From Waddliaceae bacterium (GTDB taxonomy: Bacteria; Chlamydiota; Chlamydiia; Chlamydiales; SLOH01): DNA of 5,869 nucleotides. Under the pieces are notes generated by a model, which saw only the letters and a list, made by a program, of their open reading frames with translations, was not told the DNA's origin and searched no databases. Of the stretch, positions 1 through 5,869 are shown piece after piece. The stretch spans positions 1 to 5,869 of the forward strand of contig SLOH01000139.1 in assembly GCA_007132595.1 (NCBI GenBank). The letters run 5' to 3'. The position numbers and the translations under genes are program-made. The first letter of the stretch is position 1; each line of letters opens with the position of its first letter.

Positions 1-1
1 A

Positions 2-55
2 CGTCTCTTCACACTCTCATTTCTTTCACTTGCAGTAGCTTCGCTGTGCGGGTAT
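2..55 (+). other. Signal-peptide-like coding segment of the secretin, upstream of the first internal Met
   Basis: In the secretin frame, bases 2-58 contain no stop and read R then LFTLSFLSLAVASLCG then YE, directly before the Met at 59. This is a basic residue followed by a hydrophobic core and small residues, as in a Sec signal peptide. A secretin must be exported, so this is probably the end of its signal peptide with the start codon to the left of the window. The cysteine is not in a good lipobox (residues -3 to -1 are A-S-L), so signal peptidase I cleavage is more likely than lipidation. The exact cleavage site cannot be fixed. Confidence 0.75.
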
Positions 56-2647
56 GAAATGGAGTCTAATCCATTCGATGAAAATCTGCATGTCACCCAA
101 GAAACAAATGAGGATGACTTACGTGCATCAGAGATGGCATACTCTTCATTTTTTGAAATCGACGACGACTGGCAAGATGAGCAGTCTGACCGGTCGTTTG
201 ACAACGATTCCGCTGATGAGTCTGAATTCAAAGACGAGGACCATTCAAATGATCAAATTGGATTTAATGACGACCACAAATCAAAAAGCGACGTTACTGA
301 AGAAATTGCTCAAAACGAGCCGGAAGCAGTCATCCAACAGACCCCGCCAGGAGAGCCTGACACAATATTAATCAACTTCACGAACGTCAATATTGTCGAA
401 CTCATTCGCTTTGTTAGCCGCATCTCAAACAAAAATTTTCTTTTTAACGAAAATGAACTGAACTTCTATGTGACAATTATTTCTGAAGAGCCAACGACTG
501 TGGATAATGTCGTCACCGCTGTGATGCAGGAGCTTCGAATTCATGGCTTTCAGGTCATTGAGCAAGGAAACAACTTAATCATTCATCGACTACAAAATGT
601 TAAAAGCATTTCACGAGTGCAAGTCGAAGGTGAGCCGGAGACAAATAATACCGAACTTGTCACACAAGTTTTTCGCCTCAACACATTAGACCCCTCTTCA
701 GCTGTATCTATTATCACTCCCCTCACATCTGAACAGGCGCTCATTGAGTCATCACCTGAGACGCGCCATCTGATTGTGACAGATCTTGTGGTTAATGTTG
801 AAAAAATTGCCCAGTTGATTCGCAGTCTTGACTCTCCGGGCGGAGGACTCACTGTTGGCGAGTACCGCGTACAATCAGACGACGCTCAAAATGTTGTCAC
901 TCTTACCCAACAGATCATGGATCCAATTGTCTTTGGCCAAATATTCCAACTAGTCGCACATACAGGTGCAAATAGAATATTTATTGTCTCAAGTCCCTAT
1001 CTTGTTGAAAGGGCGATGTCCATTTTGGAAGAAGTCGATCGACTCGAAGGGCAGACAAGAATTTTAGACTTTGACCGAATCAGGCCAACGCTTGACGAGG
1101 AACGGACGAGAGTTCCTGAAGACATCAACGGTCTTCCCCCTGCACAAGGGTTTTGGGAACTTGGGCCTGACGGTCGCAGACAGTTCCGTACCCCTGCCGA
1201 TGTTGTAGATGGAAGAACGCGTCCCGAGGGTCAATGGATTTTAGATCCAAACGGGAACTGGTATTTCGTTCCAAGAGACACAGCAGCGCCATTTACCATT
1301 CACAGAGAAGGTCCGCAAGTGCAACCGGGCGAGCAGCCAAGAGGCGCATGGGAACTTGCACCGGACGGATCGTGGGTATTTCAGCTTGCACCTACCGAGC
1401 ATATCGCGCCTACACGCATTCTTAGAGAAGCAAGGTTTGTCGAAGAAGCGCCAATCGGTACAATTGAGCGAACAAAATTTTATATTCAGAAGTTGAAGTA
1501 CCGCTCAGGAGCTGAAATTCAAGACGCTCTTCTTCGCATAGCGGCAAGCTTGCGAGTAGATGCGATTAACCCCGACTTAATTGATGCGATTTCGACCGTT
1601 CAATGGATCGAGACTTCAAACTCGCTCATTATTACGGGTACCGGACAGGCGATTGCACATGTGAGAGATTTGGTCCATCAAGTCGATGTTCCATTAAGAC
1701 AAGTCTTTATTGAGATGCTTATCCTCGACACATCGATCACAGACTCTTTAAACTTTGGAGTCAGCTGGGGGTCAAGGTCAGGCGGAGCTAACACCGCAAC
1801 TTCTCAAGGGTTTATTGGCGGCGCAGTTCCGCTGCCCCAACTCCTTGACACAGGCGGCATTAACAACGGCGTTGTTCAGACCCCTGACGCCTCTATCGTA
1901 GCTAGACAAATCGGCTATACATTGGGAGTCATCGGCCAAACAATTACACATAACGGCACGCAGTTTTCCCAACTTGCAGCCCTTGTTCGAGCGATTCATG
2001 AAAGAAGCAATTCTCGCATCGTCCTCAACCCAAAGATTATCGCCGAAGACGGTGTCACAGCTGAGATCTTTGTCGGACTTAATGTCCCTTACCGTTCGCA
2101 ATCGATTGCCAATGACGAAGGGAGTATCCTCACGTCAAACTTTGAATATAGAGATGTAGGAACCACTCTTCGCGTCACTCCTTTCCTAAACAGCGATGAC
2201 ATCATCACTCTAGAAATTGAACAAGAGTCAAGTACTCTTGAACCAACGATAGAAATTATTGGCCCAGAGTCTCCTGGTCCGACCACAAGAATTAATCGCA
2301 CACGCACACGCTTTCACGTTCCGAACGAACATTTTCTTGTGATGAGCGGGATGATTGATGACCAGGAAACCAAAGGCCGCGTGCAAGTACCTTGCCTAGG
2401 TGGACTTCCACTCATCGGCTGGGCCTTCAGCGACCATCGATCTGATGAAAATAAACGCAACCTCATGCTATTTATCCGTCCTCAGATTATCAATAGCGTA
2501 GACGAAATTCGAGAACTGACAAGACATCAACAAAATGTATACAAAATCAAAAATCATATTGAGCCGAGTTGGAAAGTCGAAGTGGATGAAGCATTTGAAT
2601 GGGTTAACATCAATCGCGACTGCTGCGAACAAGGTTGCTGCGACTAG
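2..2647 (+). CDS. Outer-membrane secretin, GspD/SctC superfamily (5' end outside window)
   Basis: Secretins form the multimeric outer-membrane channel of type II and type III secretion systems. Numbering from the first internal Met (position 59, 862 residues): an acidic linker at 15-95; an N0-like domain at about 100-180; an N1-like domain at 200-260; an N2-like domain at 266-330; a Trp-rich insert at 340-460; an N3-like domain at 470-545; and the secretin barrel at about 546-812. The barrel ends in the family signature (VPCLGGLPLIGWAF at 777-790, then NLMLFIRPQII at 801-811). A 50-residue tail follows and ends in paired cysteines. Met59 is unlikely to be the true start: it has no signal peptide and no ribosome site, while the same frame is open to base 2 and encodes a hydrophobic export signal. 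Full length therefore exceeds 881 residues. The N2-like domain favours GspD. The length, and the absence of gspE/gspF downstream, leave type III SctC possible. Family assignment is firm; system assignment is not. Confidence 0.93.
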   Translation, partial: RLFTLSFLSLAVASLCGYEMESNPFDENLHVTQETNEDDLRASEMAYSSFFEIDDDWQDEQSDRSFDNDSADESEFKDEDHSNDQIGFNDDHKSKSDVTEEIAQNEPEAVIQQTPPGEPDTILINFTNVNIVELIRFVSRISNKNFLFNENELNFYVTIISEEPTTVDNVVTAVMQELRIHGFQVIEQGNNLIIHRLQNVKSISRVQVEGEPETNNTELVTQVFRLNTLDPSSAVSIITPLTSEQALIESSPETRHLIVTDLVVNVEKIAQLIRSLDSPGGGLTVGEYRVQSDDAQNVVTLTQQIMDPIVFGQIFQLVAHTGANRIFIVSSPYLVERAMSILEEVDRLEGQTRILDFDRIRPTLDEERTRVPEDINGLPPAQGFWELGPDGRRQFRTPADVVDGRTRPEGQWILDPNGNWYFVPRDTAAPFTIHREGPQVQPGEQPRGAWELAPDGSWVFQLAPTEHIAPTRILREARFVEEAPIGTIERTKFYIQKLKYRSGAEIQDALLRIAASLRVDAINPDLIDAISTVQWIETSNSLIITGTGQAIAHVRDLVHQVDVPLRQVFIEMLILDTSITDSLNFGVSWGSRSGGANTATSQGFIGGAVPLPQLLDTGGINNGVVQTPDASIVARQIGYTLGVIGQTITHNGTQFSQLAALVRAIHERSNSRIVLNPKIIAEDGVTAEIFVGLNVPYRSQSIANDEGSILTSNFEYRDVGTTLRVTPFLNSDDIITLEIEQESSTLEPTIEIIGPESPGPTTRINRTRTRFHVPNEHFLVMSGMIDDQETKGRVQVPCLGGLPLIGWAFSDHRSDENKRNLMLFIRPQIINSVDEIRELTRHQQNVYKIKNHIEPSWKVEVDEAFEWVNINRDCCEQGCCD
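155..253 (+). other. Highly acidic low-complexity linker in the secretin
   Basis: Residues 33-65 (numbered from Met59) contain 16 Asp/Glu out of 33, with many Ser and Asn and only two basic residues (R45, K58). The segment lies between the export signal and the N0-like domain. It looks disordered and would sit in the periplasm. It is not part of the conserved secretin fold. Confidence 0.8.
1154..1381 (+). repeat. Three WxLxP[DN]G repeats inserted between secretin N-domains
   Basis: Three related motifs occur at residues 366-376 (WELGPDGRRQF), 393-403 (WILDPNGNWYF) and 431-441 (WELAPDGSWVF), numbered from Met59. The shared pattern is W-x-L-x-P-[DN]-G-x-x-x-F, and the starts are 27 and 38 residues apart. 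They lie in a Pro/Gly/Arg-rich segment of roughly 120-140 residues between the N2-like and N3-like domains. The repetition is at protein level; the DNA copies are diverged. The aromatic/PDG pattern loosely recalls short beta-hairpin wall-binding repeats, but no homology is claimed. Confidence 0.85.
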
Positions 2648-3584
2648 CGGCTTTGTCGCCTTATTGCTGTTTCTCACTTGCTGCCACCCTAGAAGTGAAA
2701 TTCTCGAACCGAATCTCTCTTTTTGTCCGGACCCCTGTTTGGTCAGAAGTTTGCCGCCCCCCGCGTTTTCCCCCATTACCGAAAGCGAGAAGAGAGGTGA
2801 ATGGGTCAAAGAGTTTTACATCGGAAACCAATTTGCAAAAGAGTTTGATTTTTACAGGGCGATTACATCATACAAACGTGCCTATCTTCTCTTGCCGAAG
2901 AGAGAGTTTGATCGACGCCAGCAAATCCAATTTCTCATTGCAAAGTCCTATTATTTAGGGTGTAAATACTGCGATGTTGTTGAAACATTTGAGGGCACGG
3001 AGCTTTTTGATATCGACGGCAGTTTCCCCGCCTACAACGAACTTCTTCTCATGCTCTACGATTCGTATAAACAGACGAGGCAGTGTAAAAAACAAGCAGC
3101 AGTTCTGCAGATTATCCAAAGCGAGGATCCACTTAAAGCCAATCAATTTCAACTGGGTGAAACGATTGAACAAGGCAATCTCTCTTGCCTGATTCCCCTT
3201 TCGCAAGAGACCTCATCAGAGGCTGCAGTTTCACAGTTCCACTCCTGCTATTGCCAAAATGCGCGATCTGTTAAAACTGCTCAAACGCTCAATGCGCTAC
3301 TGCCCGGAGCCGGCTACTTTTATGTGGGGCAAAAAAAGACAGCTCTCACCTCCTTTCTCATCAATGCCGCATTTATCGCGACGACCTGGCACTTCATCGA
3401 TGAAGGCAATTGGGGCGCTGCTGGCATCTCAGGTAGCCTTGAACTCGGATGGTACTTAGGTGGCATCAATGGAGCCGGCCTTGCGGCAAAAGAGTACAAT
3501 GAGACTCTATACAACCGATTGGGAAAAAGGGTCATGGTTGAAGAGCGCCTTTTTCTTATTTTTTACTTTGAAACCTCTTTTTAA
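2586..3584 (+). CDS. Exported cysteine-rich protein: TPR-like region plus C-terminal LLPGAG membrane domain
   Basis: I do not recognise a named gene. From ATG 2586 the product has 332 residues. Residues 1-33 look like an export signal: Lys residues, then a hydrophobic core SGFVALLLFLT, then CC. Lipidation at a cysteine is possible, but the lipobox is poor. Residues about 78-173 are helical and TPR-like (a GNQFAKEFDFYRAITSYKRA stretch followed by further helix pairs). Residues about 233-313 hold the LNALLPGAGYFYVGQKKTA motif and two hydrophobic segments, as in small TM2/DUF5683-like membrane domains. There are ten cysteines, several spaced CxxxC, CxxC or CxC, which fits a periplasmic disulphide-bonded protein. 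An in-frame ATG at 2535 would put a basic extension before the signal and lengthen the overlap with the secretin to 113 nt, so 2586 is preferred. The C-terminus is hydrophobic and ends in Phe. The yidD-like gene starts 3 nt after the stop. Function is unknown; a role in envelope assembly is inferred. Confidence 0.85.
   Translation: MKHLNGLTSIATAANKVAATSGFVALLLFLTCCHPRSEILEPNLSFCPDPCLVRSLPPPAFSPITESEKRGEWVKEFYIGNQFAKEFDFYRAITSYKRAYLLLPKREFDRRQQIQFLIAKSYYLGCKYCDVVETFEGTELFDIDGSFPAYNELLLMLYDSYKQTRQCKKQAAVLQIIQSEDPLKANQFQLGETIEQGNLSCLIPLSQETSSEAAVSQFHSCYCQNARSVKTAQTLNALLPGAGYFYVGQKKTALTSFLINAAFIATTWHFIDEGNWGAAGISGSLELGWYLGGINGAGLAAKEYNETLYNRLGKRVMVEERLFLIFYFETSF
2618..2647 (+). repeat. Imperfect 15-nt tandem duplication at the secretin 3' end
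   Basis: Two adjacent 15-nt units (2618-2632 and 2633-2647) share the 8-mer TGCTGCGA and match at 10 of 15 positions. In the secretin frame they encode the cysteine tail DCCEQ then GCCD plus the stop. In the overlapping downstream frame they encode TAANK/VAAT of that gene's export signal. The identity is imperfect, so chance or selection on the two proteins could also explain it. Confidence 0.5.
3523..3555 (+). repeat. Inverted repeat followed by T-rich run near the end of the TPR-like gene
   Basis: GAAAAAGG at 3523-3530 is perfectly complementary to CCTTTTTC at 3548-3555, across a 17-nt loop. Two G-T pairs and one T-A pair could extend the stem outwards. A T-rich stretch including six consecutive T (3559-3564) follows shortly after. 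It lies inside the coding sequence, about 30 nt before its stop codon and just upstream of the yidD-like gene. The stem is AT-rich and the loop large, so it would at best be a weak attenuator. Confidence 0.35.
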
Positions 3585-3587
3585 CGC

Positions 3588-3995
3588 ATGAGACTCTGCT
3601 TTCTCTTTCTTCTTTTGCCCCACCTTCTATTTAGCGATCCTTGGGGAAAAGATGCGGATCTGACCGGAAAAAGGCCAAATTACCAAACAAAGTACGGTCT
3701 TGCCTATCCCACACAAGAATACTGCCCTCCTAGGCGCATTACTCCGTTTCTCAGCGGGTTTGCGGAAGTTTCCATCTGGTTCCATCAAAATGTGATTTCT
3801 CCCGCTGACGGGCCGCGTAGCCACTATTTTCCTTCAAGCTCGCAATACACACTGGAAGCCATTCGAAAGTACGGTTTTTTTAAAGGAGTGATGTTTGGTT
3901 GTGATCGCCTGATGCGAGAAAATGACGATCTTTGGGTCTACCGCGAATACGTGCTTCCCGACTGTACAACGCTTAAATACGATCCAGTGCCTTAA
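3588..3995 (+). CDS. YidD-like (DUF37) protein with signal peptide, lacking family cysteines
   Basis: YidD is a small inner-membrane-associated protein that helps YidC/Sec insert membrane proteins. This 135-residue product aligns with the YidD core: FHQNVISPADGP at 65-76 corresponds to YQRLISPLLGP of E. coli, FPSSSQYTLEAIRKYGFFKG at 81-100 to [20 protein letters not shown], and it ends in the conserved DPVP (132-135). It differs in two ways. Residues 1-16 form a Sec-type signal peptide (MRLCFLFLLLPHLLFS, cleavage likely before Asp17) with about 40 further residues before the core, where typical YidD has a short amphipathic start. The three family cysteines are replaced: Ser78, Ser84 and Glu111. 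A CHPxxxGG-like tail is also absent. It starts 3 nt after the preceding stop with no clear Shine-Dalgarno, so coupled translation is likely. Homology is clear; keeping the YidD function is uncertain, so I give no gene symbol. Confidence 0.88.
   Translation: MRLCFLFLLLPHLLFSDPWGKDADLTGKRPNYQTKYGLAYPTQEYCPPRRITPFLSGFAEVSIWFHQNVISPADGPRSHYFPSSSQYTLEAIRKYGFFKGVMFGCDRLMRENDDLWVYREYVLPDCTTLKYDPVP
3992..3995. other. Overlapping convergent stop codons in a shared TTAA
   Basis: The yidD-like gene stops at TAA 3993-3995 and the SulP gene stops at TAA on the minus strand (3992-3994). The palindrome TTAA supplies both stops. No space is left for an intergenic terminator, and I see no good hairpin plus T-run on either side. 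Confidence 0.95.
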
Positions 3996-5824
3996 TGATT
4001 TAATTGGGGGAGAGGTTCGATAAGCGGCAACTCTCTTTCCGGAGCCTCCTGCTTGTTATCTTCAATCTCAGCCAAAAGCTCTTTTGCCCGCCGAATGGCC
4101 TTATCCATATATTTTGGAGGATTGCTGTAATCAACTAAAAACAAGTGATCTTTACCGATTAAATCAATGGTCCCGGCATGACTTAACACCTCCCAGGTAT
4201 GAAATGGGATTCCCGCAAGAATGAGATCCCTTCCTGAATTCCTTAAGTAGTCATGCAGCTGCTTGATCGCAAGGCAGCCTGTCGCATCAATATCGCGCGT
4301 TCCTTTTAAGTGTAGAATGAGAATCCGCGTCTCTTTATCTTTTGCAATCGATTTAAGAGTGGCATGAAATAGATCGGCTGCGCCAAAGAAAAGCTCTCCC
4401 CTCACTTTAATCACAAGGATTTCACGCGAGTCCCCAGCGTTTGCAAGACCGATAAATTTCATTTTCCCATTCTCATCGACCAGGTAGCGAATAAATTGCG
4501 GGCGGGCGGCTTTGCGTAAATAGGAAGCAATCGAGAGAAATACACCTAAATAAAACGCGACGTTGATGCTAAAGAAAAGACATGAGAGAAAAGTAGCCCA
4601 AAGAACGACCGCATCGGCTCCAGTGGCGTTTTGGCACAGCTGGATCTGGCTTTTTTTGACAGTGGAGAGTGAAATGACAAGTAAAAGAGCAGCCAGAGCT
4701 GTCAAAGGAATGTGAGCCACCCACTCGTCAAATAGCATGACAATCAGCCAAAGAACGCCGCATGAAAAGAGCCCTGCCAGCCTGCTTTGCGCACCTGCCT
4801 CGACATTGGCAGCTGTGCGCGATGGACTGGCTGATACCGGAAGCACCCCAAGAAAAGCCGATGTTAAATTTCCAAGACCCAGAGCAAATATCTCCTGATC
4901 GATTGAGACCGATTGGCCTGTATTTGCAGCAAGTGAGCGTGCGACAGAGGATGTTTCCAGCAGTCCGATCAAAGCGATCGATGAGGCGAGTGGGAGTAGC
5001 TGGGTAAATAACCTAAATCTGATACTTGGAATTTGAACAGATATCGGCAGATCGTCAAACCGCCCCATCTCCTTGACACAGTCTAATGAAAGCCCAAATC
5101 GACTAAACGCCATGCAAAGGACCCAGGCAATCAAGGTCGCAAAACCGAGCATCAACGCCCCTGCCGGTAGACGTTTATCAAATTTTTTAACAAGAACCAC
5201 AAACAGTAAACAAAAGACTCCAAGACTAGCCGTTGCAATCTTCACATCATCTAAGTGGGTGGCAATATAGCGAAATCGATCAAAGACGGAATGAATTCCC
5301 TTCAAAGGTGTGATTCCAAGGAAGGGAAAGAGCTGAGTGGCCGCAATTGCCACTGCAACACCCATCAAATACCCGATAATCACAGAGTGGCTAATAAACT
5401 GCGTTAAACGCCCAAGCTTGAAGGCCGCAATCAAGAGATGAATCAAAGAAGCCATCAGCGCAAGCTGGGTTAAGATTTGCAATGCAAGCATTTGCCTCTC
5501 TGCAGGATCTGCAAACGGGTAGTAGGTGTGCAAAATCTCCTGGGTTCCATATGCAAGTAGAATAGCCATTGAATTGCTTGGATTCGACACTAAGTGGCGA
5601 GTAGAGCCAAATAGAGACATGATCATTGAGGAGAAAATTGCGGCAAAAAATCCGCAAGAGAGCGGAAGGCCTGCAATAATCGCAGCAGCAATTGCTTGAG
5701 GCAGGGTTAAAAGGGCAACTGAGACACTTGCATTTAGGTCCTTTCGCAAAGAACTAAACGAATACCCTTTAAAATCACTCAGGAAAGGGAGAAGGGAAAT
5801 TGATGTAAAACGTCTCTTGAACAT
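3992..5824 (-). CDS. SulP/SLC26 family anion transporter with STAS domain
   Basis: This is a complete 610-residue inner-membrane transporter, the normal length for bacterial SulP proteins, which move sulfate, bicarbonate or dicarboxylates depending on subfamily. The substrate cannot be read from sequence. Visible hallmarks are LPQAIAAAIIAGLP at 41-54 (TM1 signature), FGSTRHLVSNPSNS at 72-85 (TM3), LLETSSVARSLA at 288-299, QEIFALGLGNL at 310-320, and SPSRTAANVEAGA at 333-345 (TM10 region). About 12-14 hydrophobic segments span 31-435. A cytoplasmic STAS domain covers about 448-565, with its DATG motif at 513-516 and LILAGIPFH following. A charged Pro/Glu-rich tail ends the protein. The usual Gly before the TM3 Pro is Asn81. 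The start at 5824 gives a short basic N-terminus before a conserved region; upstream there are only 45 bases in the window and no convincing ribosome site. It converges on the yidD-like gene, and the two stops overlap. Confidence 0.95.
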   Translation of the reverse strand: MFKRRFTSISLLPFLSDFKGYSFSSLRKDLNASVSVALLTLPQAIAAAIIAGLPLSCGFFAAIFSSMIMSLFGSTRHLVSNPSNSMAILLAYGTQEILHTYYPFADPAERQMLALQILTQLALMASLIHLLIAAFKLGRLTQFISHSVIIGYLMGVAVAIAATQLFPFLGITPLKGIHSVFDRFRYIATHLDDVKIATASLGVFCLLFVVLVKKFDKRLPAGALMLGFATLIAWVLCMAFSRFGLSLDCVKEMGRFDDLPISVQIPSIRFRLFTQLLPLASSIALIGLLETSSVARSLAANTGQSVSIDQEIFALGLGNLTSAFLGVLPVSASPSRTAANVEAGAQSRLAGLFSCGVLWLIVMLFDEWVAHIPLTALAALLLVISLSTVKKSQIQLCQNATGADAVVLWATFLSCLFFSINVAFYLGVFLSIASYLRKAARPQFIRYLVDENGKMKFIGLANAGDSREILVIKVRGELFFGAADLFHATLKSIAKDKETRILILHLKGTRDIDATGCLAIKQLHDYLRNSGRDLILAGIPFHTWEVLSHAGTIDLIGKDHLFLVDYSNPPKYMDKAIRRAKELLAEIEDNKQEAPERELPLIEPLPQLNH

Positions 5825-5869
5825 ATCTTAAATTTTATACTTTTACGCCTAAATGTTTGCCATCAATTA

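Noticed and set aside
54..371. Open frame of 105 codons overlapping the secretin start
   Set aside because: It is in another frame of the acidic linker and N0-like region, has a low-complexity Lys/Thr-rich product with no recognisable domain, and is fully covered by the secretin frame.
1778..2101. Minus-strand open frame of 107 codons
   Set aside because: It lies opposite the conserved secretin barrel coding sequence, and its product shows no domain or signal.
2535..2585. Upstream ATG at 2535 as start of the TPR-like gene
   Set aside because: It adds a 17-residue basic extension before the export signal and lengthens the overlap with the secretin to 113 nt; the ATG at 2586 gives a more normal signal peptide.
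2468..2809. Minus-strand open frame of 113 codons across the secretin/TPR-gene overlap
   Set aside because: It runs antisense to two well-supported genes; its product has no recognisable fold or start signal.
2955..3535. Several short open frames on both strands within the TPR-like gene
   Set aside because: They are shadows of the real frame with no domain, start signal or plausible context.
4006..4060. Possible terminator after the yidD-like gene (GGAGAG with CTCTC, and GGAGCCTCC)
   Set aside because: The stems are short, the loops are too long or too short, and no T-run follows; the segment is SulP coding sequence.
5834..5866. Possible promoter for the SulP gene (minus strand TATAAA at 5834-5839, TTGATG at 5861-5866)
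   Set aside because: The spacing between boxes is 21 nt, which is too long. The -10-like box lies only 9 nt from the ATG, and AT-rich DNA gives such matches by chance. The window ends too soon to judge.
1..5869. CRISPR array, tRNA, insertion sequence or attachment site
   Set aside because: I saw no regularly spaced direct repeats, terminal inverted repeats, transposase motifs or tRNA-like cloverleaf; nearly all bases are protein-coding.

Overview
The window carries four protein-coding genes packed almost without spacing. Three lie on the plus strand and one converges on them from the minus strand. I see no rRNA, tRNA, CRISPR array or insertion sequence. The coding density, moderate GC, weak Shine-Dalgarno signals, cysteine-rich envelope proteins and gene families suggest an obligate intracellular or host-associated Gram-negative bacterium. 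An environmental member of the Chlamydiae (Parachlamydia, Waddlia or Simkania-like) is my best guess. This is inference from style and gene content, not from a marker gene.

Layout. Positions 2-2647 (+) encode an outer-membrane secretin of the GspD/SctC superfamily. The reading frame is open to the left edge and encodes a signal-peptide-like stretch there, so the true start is outside the window. Positions 2586-3584 (+) encode an exported cysteine-rich protein with a TPR-like N-terminal half and a C-terminal LLPGAG membrane domain. Its start overlaps the secretin gene by 62 nt. Positions 3588-3995 (+) encode a small YidD-like (DUF37) protein that has a signal peptide and has lost the family's conserved cysteines. 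Positions 3992-5824 (-) encode a complete SulP/SLC26 anion transporter with a C-terminal STAS domain. Its stop codon overlaps the stop of the yidD-like gene within a shared TTAA.

How they may work together. The three plus-strand genes overlap or abut (62-nt overlap, then a 3-nt gap) and probably form the end of one transcript. All three products are predicted to enter or cross the inner membrane, so an envelope role is plausible: a secretion pore, an exported helper and a YidD-like factor. The secretin is not followed by the ATPase and inner-membrane genes (gspE/gspF) typical of type II clusters. Either it is the last gene of a secretion cluster lying to the left, or it is a stand-alone secretin gene. 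The SulP gene is separate and convergent. Nothing here is a clear new defence or mobile system. The unusual parts are the secretin's WxLxP[DN]G insert and cysteine tail, the cysteine-free YidD-like protein, and its pairing with the TPR/LLPGAG protein.
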